From NCBI GenBank assembly GCA_002368805.1, contig DFFH01000036.1:1-13825 (forward strand): 13,825 bases of DNA, written 5' to 3'. The first letter of the stretch is position 1, and every line of letters starts with the position of its first letter. Of the stretch, positions 7,030 to 13,825 are shown one piece after another. Position numbers and translations under genes: made by a program. The DNA comes from Mageeibacillus sp. UBA3781. Its GTDB lineage: Bacteria; Bacillota; Clostridia; Saccharofermentanales; Saccharofermentanaceae. The notes under the pieces are model-generated. The model was not told the origin of the DNA, searched no databases, and was given only the letters and a program-made list of their open reading frames with translations.

Positions 7030-8541
7030 ATGAATCCTGTTATAACTTCCGACATCGTGATCGTCGGCGCCGGTGTGGTGGGCACTTCGATCGCCTATAG
7101 CCTGATCCCCTACGACGTCCGGGTACTGCTCCTCGACAAGAATAATGACGTGGCCATGGGGGCCACGCGCGCCAATAGTGCGATCATACACGCCGGATAC
7201 GATCCGAAGCCCGGCACCCTCATGGCGAAGCTCAATGTCGAGGGCAATGCTCTTTATGAGAAACTATGTCATGATCTGTCTGTTCCCTTCCGCCGCTGCG
7301 GTTCACTCGTACTTGCTTTCTCTGATACGGAGCGGGCGCTGTTAGAAGAACTTCTTGATCGCGGTATCAAAAACCACGTCCCGGATATACGTATTCTCGA
7401 CAAAGATGAACTGCACCGCATTGAGCCGGGTGTTTCCGCTGACGCCGTATCCGCACTCTATGCCCCGTCCGCCGGGATCATCAACCCCTGGGAATTCTGT
7501 CTTGCACAGGCGGAGGTCTTCGTAAGAAACGGCGGTACTTTCCTTCCGAACTGCGAAGTGACCGGGATCCGGAAAGATACGAGTGATCCGGATCGCTTCT
7601 ATCTTCTGGACATACCTTCCGGGACGATCAGGGCACGCACAGTAATACTTGCTTGCGGTATCAGATCCGACATCGTTCATGGCTTTCTCAGCACGCCGGA
7701 CTTCTCTATCGTTCCGACCCGCGGCGAATACTATCTACTGGATAAATCCGAAGGAAGCCGCGTCTCTCATGTGGTCTTCCAGTGTCCGAATGCATCCGGA
7801 AAGGGCGTACTGGTCGCGCCGACCGTACACGGCAATCTCATATGCGGCCCTACCTCCGAGGTCCTGAAGGAAGATATTGAAGATACATCCACCACATCTG
7901 CAAAACTCTCCGAAATCAAGGAAAAAGCTTCCCGCTCTGTCGGAAATATCTCCTGGCGCGATAATGTCAGAAACTTCTCCGGCATCCGTGCCAACTCCAC
8001 GTCAGATGACTTTATCCTCCGTGAGATCCCCGATCAGGAAGGCATATTCGAGGCCGCCGGGATCAAGTCCCCCGGACTTGCCAGCAGTCCCGCGATCGGT
8101 CTTTATATGCTGAACCTTCTAAAAGAAAAAGGGATCCCGCTTCCGGAGAAGAAAGGCGGATATGATTCTACCAGAAAGAAGATCCATTTCCGTGATATGA
8201 CGAACGAAGAGCGCGCTGAGCTGGTAAAGAAAGATCCTTCATACGGACGCATCGTCTGCCGCTGCGAAGGAGTCACGGAGGGCGAGATCAGAGATGCACT
8301 TTTAAGCCCCATCCCGCCTGTCTCCCTCGACGCCGTCAAGCGTCGCGCCGGAACCGGAATGGGTCGCTGTCAGGGCGGATTCTGCGGTCCGCGTATCGTG
8401 GAGATGATGCTCGGCAGAAACAAGAATACCGCGGAAACCTCCGGAACACTTCCGGATCCTTCACCGCTTTCGATCCTGCAGGATGGAAACGGCTCGAATC
8501 TCTTCTTTGAGCGTGAAGCCGAAAAGGAGGTGGAATCATGA
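7030..8541 (+). CDS. glpA: GlpA-like FAD-dependent dehydrogenase with C-terminal [2Fe-2S] BFD-like domain
   Basis: A 503-residue cytoplasmic flavoprotein of the DAO superfamily. The FAD-binding GAGVVG (13-18) opens an N-terminal Rossmann fold; SAIIHAGYDPKPGTLMAKLN (50-69) is characteristic of the clostridial GlpA/GlpO glycerol-3-phosphate dehydrogenase group and related to L-2-hydroxyglutarate oxidases. GIRANSTSDDF (318-328) and the AAGIKSPGLASSPAIG region (342-357) complete the FAD domain. Residues about 408-460 form a BFD-like Fe-S domain with cysteines at 410, 412, 447 and 452 (CRC and CQGGFC). It likely oxidises glycerol-3-phosphate to DHAP, though the 2-hydroxyacid alternative remains open. 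ATG 7030 is chosen because AAGGAGG lies at 7018-7024; an upstream in-frame ATG at 6997 lacks a site. A 43-residue tail follows the Fe-S domain. The stop overlaps the next start (ATGA), so both are translated together. Confidence 0.85.
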   Translation: MNPVITSDIVIVGAGVVGTSIAYSLIPYDVRVLLLDKNNDVAMGATRANSAIIHAGYDPKPGTLMAKLNVEGNALYEKLCHDLSVPFRRCGSLVLAFSDTERALLEELLDRGIKNHVPDIRILDKDELHRIEPGVSADAVSALYAPSAGIINPWEFCLAQAEVFVRNGGTFLPNCEVTGIRKDTSDPDRFYLLDIPSGTIRARTVILACGIRSDIVHGFLSTPDFSIVPTRGEYYLLDKSEGSRVSHVVFQCPNASGKGVLVAPTVHGNLICGPTSEVLKEDIEDTSTTSAKLSEIKEKASRSVGNISWRDNVRNFSGIRANSTSDDFILREIPDQEGIFEAAGIKSPGLASSPAIGLYMLNLLKEKGIPLPEKKGGYDSTRKKIHFRDMTNEERAELVKKDPSYGRIVCRCEGVTEGEIRDALLSPIPPVSLDAVKRRAGTGMGRCQGGFCGPRIVEMMLGRNKNTAETSGTLPDPSPLSILQDGNGSNLFFEREAEKEVES

Positions 8542-9992
8542 GATCATATGATATCGTTGTCATCGGAGGCGGCCCGGCGGGTCTTGCCGCGGCAAAGAGT
8601 GCCGCAGATAACGGCTGCTCCTCTATTCTTCTCATCGAGCGGGACACCAAGCTCGGCGGCATCCTCAACCAGTGCATCCATAACGGATTCGGTCTTTCCC
8701 ACTTCGGCGAGGAGCTCACCGGTCCGGAGTATGCTTTCCGCGCTTACGAAGAATTAAGAAGCACTATCGATTCCAGTAGAGATCCGGATTCCGGGAAGGA
8801 CACTCCTTCTGTCGAGATCCTTCTTGACACCTTCGTCATGGAGATCACCCCGGAAAAGAAGATCTTTGCCATGAATAAAAAAGACGGCTACTTCGAGATT
8901 TCTTCTAAGGCCATCATCCTCGCGATGGGCTGCCGTGAAAAGGCTCGCGGCGCTCTTGCGATCCCCGGCAGCAGACCGGCAGGTGTTATGACCGCAGGTC
9001 TTGCGCAGCACTATGTAAATATCGACGGCTATATGGTCGGAAAGAAAGTCGTCATTTTAGGTTCCGGCGATATCGGACTCATCATGGCCCGCCGCATGGT
9101 CTTGGAAGGCGCGGAGGTCCTGGCCTGTATCGAGATCGCCCCTCAGCCGGGAGGACTTGCCAGAAATATCACACAGTGTCTTCAGGATTACGGCATCCCT
9201 CTATATCTTCGGAAGACCGTCACCGCGATCCACGGAAAAGACCGCCTCACCGGCATCACTGTCTCGGAAGTGGACGAGAAATATACCCCGATACCGGGAA
9301 CCGAACAGGAAATCTCCTGCGACACGCTTCTTCTGTCCTGCGGTCTTATTCCGGAAAATGAACTTTCCAGGAAAGCCGGCATCTCCATTGATCCGAAGAC
9401 CGGAGGTCCCTTCTCTTCCGACGTGCATGAGACATCGATCCCGGGCATCTTCGCCTGCGGAAATGTCCTTCATGTCCACGACCTGGCAGATAACGTAACG
9501 AAAGAAGCGATCGAAGCCGGAAAGGCAGCTGCACTTTATGTCAGCGGAGAAGCTCCATCGACATCCGGACAGGCGATCCATAACCCGAAGATCTTCCCGG
9601 GCAAAGTCGTAAAACCACTGACACAACCTGCCGGGGAAAACTCTTTGGACGGAGATACCGCGGTACACCGCATGACCTGTATCATCTGCCCGCGCGGATG
9701 CTCCCTCACCGTCACGCTCGGAGACGATCCGAAAGTGACCGGCAATGCCTGTCCCCGCGGGGAGGCATATGCGATCGCGGAGATCTCGCATCCGATGCGT
9801 ACACTGACGACCACGATCCGCGTCCGAAAAGAAGATGGCACGATCGGCCGTATCAGTGTAAAATCTAAAGGCGAGATCCCGAAGCAGGAGATATTCGATC
9901 TGGCAGGAAAGATCCATAAGACCATTATCGATGCTCCCGTTTCTGTCGGAGATGAGGTCCTGCCCGGCGTGATCGCCACAAGCTCCATTTGA
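8538..9992 (+). CDS. FAD/NAD(P) oxidoreductase fused to a C-terminal DUF1667 domain
   Basis: A 484-residue two-domain protein. Residues 1-340 are a pyridine nucleotide-disulfide oxidoreductase-type flavoprotein: FAD site GGGPAG (10-15), LGGILNQCIHNGFG (39-52) as in the GlpB-like / HcnB group, a second dinucleotide site LGSGDIG (174-180), and IPGIFACGNV (301-310) near the second FAD motif. Residues about 376-483 match DUF1667: CIICPRGCSL with Cys 381, 384, 388, then GNACPRGEAYAIAEI with Cys 405, then PMRTLTTTIRV and APVSVGDEV. The C-x2-C-x3-C-x16-C spacing suggests an Fe-S cluster. In other anaerobes I recall DUF1667 as a separate gene of about 120 codons next to these two. It probably takes electrons from the GlpA-like partner to NAD(P) or another carrier. 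The start ATG 8538 has AAGGAGGT at about 8523-8530. Confidence 0.85.
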   Translation: MRSYDIVVIGGGPAGLAAAKSAADNGCSSILLIERDTKLGGILNQCIHNGFGLSHFGEELTGPEYAFRAYEELRSTIDSSRDPDSGKDTPSVEILLDTFVMEITPEKKIFAMNKKDGYFEISSKAIILAMGCREKARGALAIPGSRPAGVMTAGLAQHYVNIDGYMVGKKVVILGSGDIGLIMARRMVLEGAEVLACIEIAPQPGGLARNITQCLQDYGIPLYLRKTVTAIHGKDRLTGITVSEVDEKYTPIPGTEQEISCDTLLLSCGLIPENELSRKAGISIDPKTGGPFSSDVHETSIPGIFACGNVLHVHDLADNVTKEAIEAGKAAALYVSGEAPSTSGQAIHNPKIFPGKVVKPLTQPAGENSLDGDTAVHRMTCIICPRGCSLTVTLGDDPKVTGNACPRGEAYAIAEISHPMRTLTTTIRVRKEDGTIGRISVKSKGEIPKQEIFDLAGKIHKTIIDAPVSVGDEVLPGVIATSSI

Positions 9993-10029
9993 GCCTTTGT
10001 GACTGATATATGTGAAGAGGAGATTTACG

Positions 10030-12726
10030 TTGAGTACTGATGCAAAAGAGAAAGAAGCACCGCTTTCTTTAAAGGAAAGCAAGGTGCGCCACCCGTTACT
10101 TCTGACGTGTCTGGTTTCCACAGCCATTACTGCCCTGATCGTTCTTTTCACCTATATATTCCTGGGGTTTGCTCCGTTTGGGGATCAGGCTCTGATCTAT
10201 AAGGACGGACAGCAGCAGCTTGTCGATCTTCTTTGCTGGTTCAAGGATGTCCTGACCGGCAGATCCTCGATCAGCTACTCCTTCTCCAAGTACTTGGGAG
10301 GCAGTAATTTTGCGGTCTTCACCTACTATCTGGCCTCTCCATTAAATCTTCTCATGGTCTTCTTCCCGAAGTCCCAGGCCTCCACATTCATGAATGTCCT
10401 TTTTCTTCTGAAGGCCTCTCTGGCCGCGCTTTTCGCAGCATATTATCTCGGCAGGAGATTCCGTCCGGACACACGCACGAAGTACGGGATCACTGTGCTT
10501 CTTGCGATCTCATATGCATTCAGCCAGTATCTTATCGCCCAGAGCAATAACATCATGTGGCTCGACGGCGCATATATGCTGCCGCTCATGCTCTCCGGTG
10601 TCGAGAAGCTCATCTCCGGGAAGAAAAGCACGCTTTTCATCATATCGGCAGGGCTTACTCTTTGCTTTAACTGGTATGTCGGTATCATCGATCTTCTTTT
10701 CGCCGGGATGTGGTTCCTGTTCGAGTCCGCACGTCTTGCTGTCACAGCAGATCCTATCTCAAAAGAACGCTCCTCAAAGAAGACCCGTTCTTCTCACCCT
10801 GCGCTTTCCGCTTTCGGATTTTCAGTTCTTCGCTTCGCCATAAGCTGTGTCAGCGCGATTCTGATCTCTGCCGCGATCCTTCTTCCGACGCTGTCCATGC
10901 TCTCCGGAAGATCTTACGGGAAATCCGGCATCGGGATGCTCACCGACTTTTCCATGATCGGCTTCGTGCCGAATATCATCAGCAACTATTCTTTCGGCTT
11001 TGTCAGTGTTAAGGGCGGAGTAAATCTTTTTGCCGGATTCTTCGTTCTTCTCGGCGTTGTCCTTCTCTTTACCGCTACGGCAAAAGCACTTAAAGAGAAA
11101 CTTCTCTACGGAGCCTTCCTTCTGGTGATCGTCCTGTCATTTTATTTCCAGCCTCTGGTCGCCATCTTCTCCATGCTCCGCGAGGTGGAATCGCTCTGGT
11201 ACCGGTATTCCTATGTCGGAAGTTTCGCGCTCATCTATCTGGCCGCAGTTTTCTACCTCGGTTCCGACAGAAATAAACTGAAGCTGTGGATGCCGCCGTG
11301 CGTTGCTGCCGTATATTCCATCATCGCATTTCTCATGACAAAACCGGATTCCCATACCACGTCCGAGATCATCTTCTCTTCGCATCTTGCGTCGATCCTG
11401 CACCGTTCCCCGAGTGTTTTCACCGACACGATCGTATCGAAGATCCTCTTTCCGATCCTTATCTCTTTACTTCTTTGCCTGGTCATCTACGCAAGAAAGA
11501 AAAAGCCGGAGATCTTCCGCATAAGCGCCGTTCTTCTGGCCTTAGTCATCGTCTTTGAGCTTTCACTCTCACAGATGGTCCTTTCCAAAGTCTATGCCAC
11601 CTCGGATGCACCCGAGATCGAAAGATATTCCAGAAATGAGGCCGCACTCTTAGAAAATATCGAAGACACCTCATTTTACCGCGTCGTCCAGACCTCATAT
11701 CACAGCAGCCACCACGGACTTGCTGCCTCCTACAACGAGCCTCTGGCATATAACTTCCGTTCGGTCTCCTCTTTCGTATCCGCACCGGACGAGAATTCCA
11801 TCTCATTTTTGAACCGCGCCGGATATCCGGGCTACTATGATACGATCCCGGTCACGGTATCCGAAAACCTCGCCCTCGATAGTCTCCTGTCCGTCAAGTA
11901 TGTCCTTCTTTCTTCAGGAGATCCGAATACAGAAGGCCTTCAGAAGCTCTCTTCGATCGACGGATTTAAAGATCTCTACACAAATCCCTATGCTGTCGAT
12001 CCTGCATTTGTGATCCCGGCCGCCGGAAGCTTCGACAGCGAGAACACGAATCCCGCAAGATATCTCAATGACCTGTACCGCCACCTCTCCGGGATAAAGA
12101 AGAATATCTTCCGCCCTGTCATCGCAGACATAACGAAGGAAGGTTCTTTTGTCGTACAGGAAGAACCCGGATCCGTTCTTTACGCGATCCTTCTGACGAA
12201 CTTTGACAGCGGGTCCACTCTTCATATCAACGGTGAAGAATATACCGGTTACTCGAAGGAGATGGCCCCGACCTTATTCCGTGCACATACGGTAAACGGA
12301 AGCACTGAGATCTACCTGCCCCTGGATCCGAAGAAGGACCAGATGATCATCGATGCACAGTTCTTCGCTCTCGACCTCGATGTTCTTTCCGAGGCTGCTT
12401 CTGCGATCCGGAGCCGTTCTGCCGCCTTCTATTCCATCGGAGACGGTCATGCGAAGTTCGAGGTCCGGGATGGGAAAGCAGGCACTTCTCTCTTCACTTC
12501 GATTCCGGACAGCCGCGGCTGGACCGTCAAGCGGAACGGAAAAAAAGCGGACTATGATCTTACCGGCGGGACCTTCATCACGATCCCTCTGGAAGATGGC
12601 GAAAACATCATCGAGATGTCATACTCCGTGCCGCATCTGACCTCAGGCATCATTCTTTCCATCGCCGGAGTCCTGCTTCTCGGAGGAATCACTTACCTGG
12701 AAAACAGAAAAAAGAAGGACGCCTGA
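10030..12726 (+). CDS. YfhO-family membrane protein (GT-C-like glycosyltransferase)
   Basis: An 898-residue polytopic membrane protein. YfhO signatures are GDQALIYKDGQQQ (51-63) in the first outside loop and NNIMWLDGAYMLPLMLSGVEK (173-193, split by helices). About a dozen helices occupy residues 22-550, then a long soluble part (about 550-865) with the typical DSRGWTVKRNGKKADYD region, and one last helix before a lysine-rich end. In Bacillus subtilis YfhO is proposed to add GlcNAc from undecaprenyl phosphate to lipoteichoic acid; a similar surface glycosylation role is likely here, acceptor unknown. The start is TTG 10030, because GAGGAG (10017-10022) sits seven bases before it; the in-frame GTG at 10012 lies upstream of that site and has none of its own. 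It follows the redox operon by 37 bp with no terminator between, so read-through is likely. No CsbB- or GtcA-like partner is in the window. Confidence 0.88.
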   Translation: MSTDAKEKEAPLSLKESKVRHPLLLTCLVSTAITALIVLFTYIFLGFAPFGDQALIYKDGQQQLVDLLCWFKDVLTGRSSISYSFSKYLGGSNFAVFTYYLASPLNLLMVFFPKSQASTFMNVLFLLKASLAALFAAYYLGRRFRPDTRTKYGITVLLAISYAFSQYLIAQSNNIMWLDGAYMLPLMLSGVEKLISGKKSTLFIISAGLTLCFNWYVGIIDLLFAGMWFLFESARLAVTADPISKERSSKKTRSSHPALSAFGFSVLRFAISCVSAILISAAILLPTLSMLSGRSYGKSGIGMLTDFSMIGFVPNIISNYSFGFVSVKGGVNLFAGFFVLLGVVLLFTATAKALKEKLLYGAFLLVIVLSFYFQPLVAIFSMLREVESLWYRYSYVGSFALIYLAAVFYLGSDRNKLKLWMPPCVAAVYSIIAFLMTKPDSHTTSEIIFSSHLASILHRSPSVFTDTIVSKILFPILISLLLCLVIYARKKKPEIFRISAVLLALVIVFELSLSQMVLSKVYATSDAPEIERYSRNEAALLENIEDTSFYRVVQTSYHSSHHGLAASYNEPLAYNFRSVSSFVSAPDENSISFLNRAGYPGYYDTIPVTVSENLALDSLLSVKYVLLSSGDPNTEGLQKLSSIDGFKDLYTNPYAVDPAFVIPAAGSFDSENTNPARYLNDLYRHLSGIKKNIFRPVIADITKEGSFVVQEEPGSVLYAILLTNFDSGSTLHINGEEYTGYSKEMAPTLFRAHTVNGSTEIYLPLDPKKDQMIIDAQFFALDLDVLSEAASAIRSRSAAFYSIGDGHAKFEVRDGKAGTSLFTSIPDSRGWTVKRNGKKADYDLTGGTFITIPLEDGENIIEMSYSVPHLTSGIILSIAGVLLLGGITYLENRKKKDA

Positions 12727-12738
12727 TCCGGCGTCCTT
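12715..12738. terminator. Bidirectional intrinsic terminator between yfhO and the deacetylase gene
   Basis: AAGGACGCC (12715-12723) pairs exactly with GGCGTCCTT (12730-12738) across a 6-base loop that contains the yfhO stop codon (12724-12726). On the minus strand the stem is followed by C and six T (12713-12708), a strong terminator for the deacetylase gene. On the plus strand TCGTTT follows, a weaker U-tract. Confidence 0.87.
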
Positions 12739-12757
12739 TCGTTTGTGATCTCATATC

Positions 12758-13825
12758 TTAATACGGGAATTCCCAGTAGAACTCGTCTCTTTTACAGAAT
12801 GCGCAGTTATAGTCCTTCGTACTTGCGTATTCCTCGCCGCCGTCATTTTGCGACTTAAACTCCGCGATGGCCTGCATCTTCTTTTTCACTTCCTCGTCTG
12901 TCAGGATGATCTTTGTGACCTTATTCCAGTCGAGCGTCGTCTGCATCGTCGGGAATGGTGTGCTGAACTCCGTGATCACCGCAGATCCGTCCGCATTATA
13001 GGTAAGATACTCCGGCCAGGTCGTCTCTTCCCCGTGGATCACGCTCTCGCAGAGTACCGGATGATACTCTGTTTCCTTGACGATCGTCTCGATTGTGGAC
13101 TTTACCAGAAGGAATGCATACTTATGATCCTCATGCCACTCGTATTCCGATGTCGTAAATATACGGTCCGGGAGGTTCGCAAGGATATATTCATGCATAT
13201 CTTCTGTAAGATCCCGACGGTTGTAGTAGGCATAGGAACCGCTGCGAAGGAACCGGTAATCAAACAGATTCTGTTCCGGTACACCATATGTCTGATAGTA
13301 TCCGCTATGGGCACGGAACATCCCGTCCCAATTATCTGATTGCAGGATCGTCCCGAGCGTCAGATCTCCATATCCGAGGAAAGTAATATCTGATTTATCC
13401 ACTCCGAGGAGCTCTAATGCGCGCACGCTTTCTTCGTATCGGACCGGTGTGAGATCTGATCCGAAATAATCCCCGTTCGTCAGGAAAAGCACTTTTACGA
13501 TATTTCCTTCAGCGATCGTCTTTTGGATCGTGCCGGCAAATGCCAGGATCTCATCATCCTCGTGCGGCGCGACGATCAGGGTGACCTTCTTTTCCGACTT
13601 TACCGCGAAGACAGAAGAAACAGTGATATTTCCGTCTCCGGGGATATACTTGAACACGACCTGTGCTTTTCCCGCATCAAGATGAACCGTTTCCGTGATC
13701 GTCCCCTCCCCCTTCGGGAAGAATGCTTTCTTGATGAATCTGTTATTGATAAATAAGCCGTATGTCGCATCTTCGCCGTGGTTGCTATAAGAGATCGAAA
13801 CATCATATTCCCCGGCCTTATCCGC
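12758..13825 (-). CDS. PIG-L/LmbE-family deacetylase with N-terminal carbohydrate-binding-like domain (5' truncated by window)
   Basis: 355 codons are visible and the frame stays open to the window edge, so the start lies further right; a GTG at 13657 is internal. Visible residues about 1-78 look like a CBM6/35-type beta-sandwich: AGEYDVSISYSNHGEDATYG, LFINN, VHLDAGKAQVVFKY. The deacetylase domain follows: VAPHEDDEILAF with H88, D90 and D91, LTNGD (115-119), and the EWHEDHK segment with H231, D233 and H234; HxDD and HxxH are the zinc-site motifs of the family. CAFCKRDEFYW near the C-terminus has the usual R-x-E-x-[FY]-W end plus a Cys pair (341, 344). Family members remove N-acetyl groups from GlcNAc-type sugars; the substrate here is unknown. 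The binding-type domain and neighbouring glycosyltransferases suggest action outside the cell, but any signal peptide is off-window. Confidence 0.88.
   Translation of the reverse strand, partial: ADKAGEYDVSISYSNHGEDATYGLFINNRFIKKAFFPKGEGTITETVHLDAGKAQVVFKYIPGDGNITVSSVFAVKSEKKVTLIVAPHEDDEILAFAGTIQKTIAEGNIVKVLFLTNGDYFGSDLTPVRYEESVRALELLGVDKSDITFLGYGDLTLGTILQSDNWDGMFRAHSGYYQTYGVPEQNLFDYRFLRSGSYAYYNRRDLTEDMHEYILANLPDRIFTTSEYEWHEDHKYAFLLVKSTIETIVKETEYHPVLCESVIHGEETTWPEYLTYNADGSAVITEFSTPFPTMQTTLDWNKVTKIILTDEEVKKKMQAIAEFKSQNDGGEEYASTKDYNCAFCKRDEFYWEFPY

Noticed and set aside
9201..10151. Minus-strand open frame of 316 codons opposite the oxidoreductase-DUF1667 gene
   Set aside because: It covers a clearly recognised plus-strand gene and runs into the start of yfhO; its translation is rich in Arg/Ser/Cys without a recognisable domain, as expected for a shadow frame.

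Overview
The window reads as ordinary chromosomal DNA of a low-to-mid GC Gram-positive bacterium, most likely an anaerobic Clostridia (gut or rumen type). The basis is the strong AGGAGG-type ribosome binding sites, tight gene overlaps, an AraC regulator with the helical N-terminus common in Clostridia, a bacterial-type ProRS with an inserted editing domain, and the GlpA-like / FAD-oxidoreductase / DUF1667 set typical of anaerobic Firmicutes. I cannot name the genus. I see no tRNA, rRNA, CRISPR array, insertion sequence or phage gene.

Layout. (1) 1-345 +: 3' end of feoB (ferrous iron permease). (2) 346-762: a 417-bp gene-free stretch with a strong hairpin at 426-453 whose best U-tract is on the minus strand, plus other small inverted repeats. 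(3) 763-5049 +: an operon of an AraC-family regulator and two tandem, related multi-pass GT39/ArnT-like (GT-C fold) membrane glycosyltransferases, joined by a 5-bp gap and an 8-bp overlap. It ends in a hairpin shared with the convergent proS. (4) 5112-6824 -: proS (prolyl-tRNA synthetase), driven by a near-perfect sigma-A promoter at 6880-6908. (5) 7030-9992 +: a two-gene redox operon. It holds a GlpA-like FAD dehydrogenase with a C-terminal BFD-like [2Fe-2S] domain, and an FAD/NAD oxidoreductase with a C-terminally fused DUF1667 domain; the two overlap by ATGA. (6) 10030-12726 +: a YfhO-family membrane protein starting at TTG, 37 bp after the redox operon. (7) 12758-13825 -: a PIG-L/LmbE-type deacetylase with an upstream carbohydrate-binding-like beta-sandwich domain. 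It is convergent with yfhO and runs off the right edge.

How the parts may work together. Three GT-C-like polyprenyl-phosphate-sugar enzymes (two GT39-like, one YfhO) and a probable extracytoplasmic sugar deacetylase point to cell-surface glycopolymer decoration, partly under a local AraC regulator. The redox pair probably oxidises glycerol-3-phosphate or a related substrate and passes electrons through FAD and Fe-S centres to NAD or another carrier. No glpK or glpF is visible, so the substrate is inferred. Nothing here is clearly a new system. The best leads are the oxidoreductase-DUF1667 fusion with its four-cysteine motif, the two-domain deacetylase whose N-terminus lies beyond the window, and the unexplained gene-free stretch with its hairpin.
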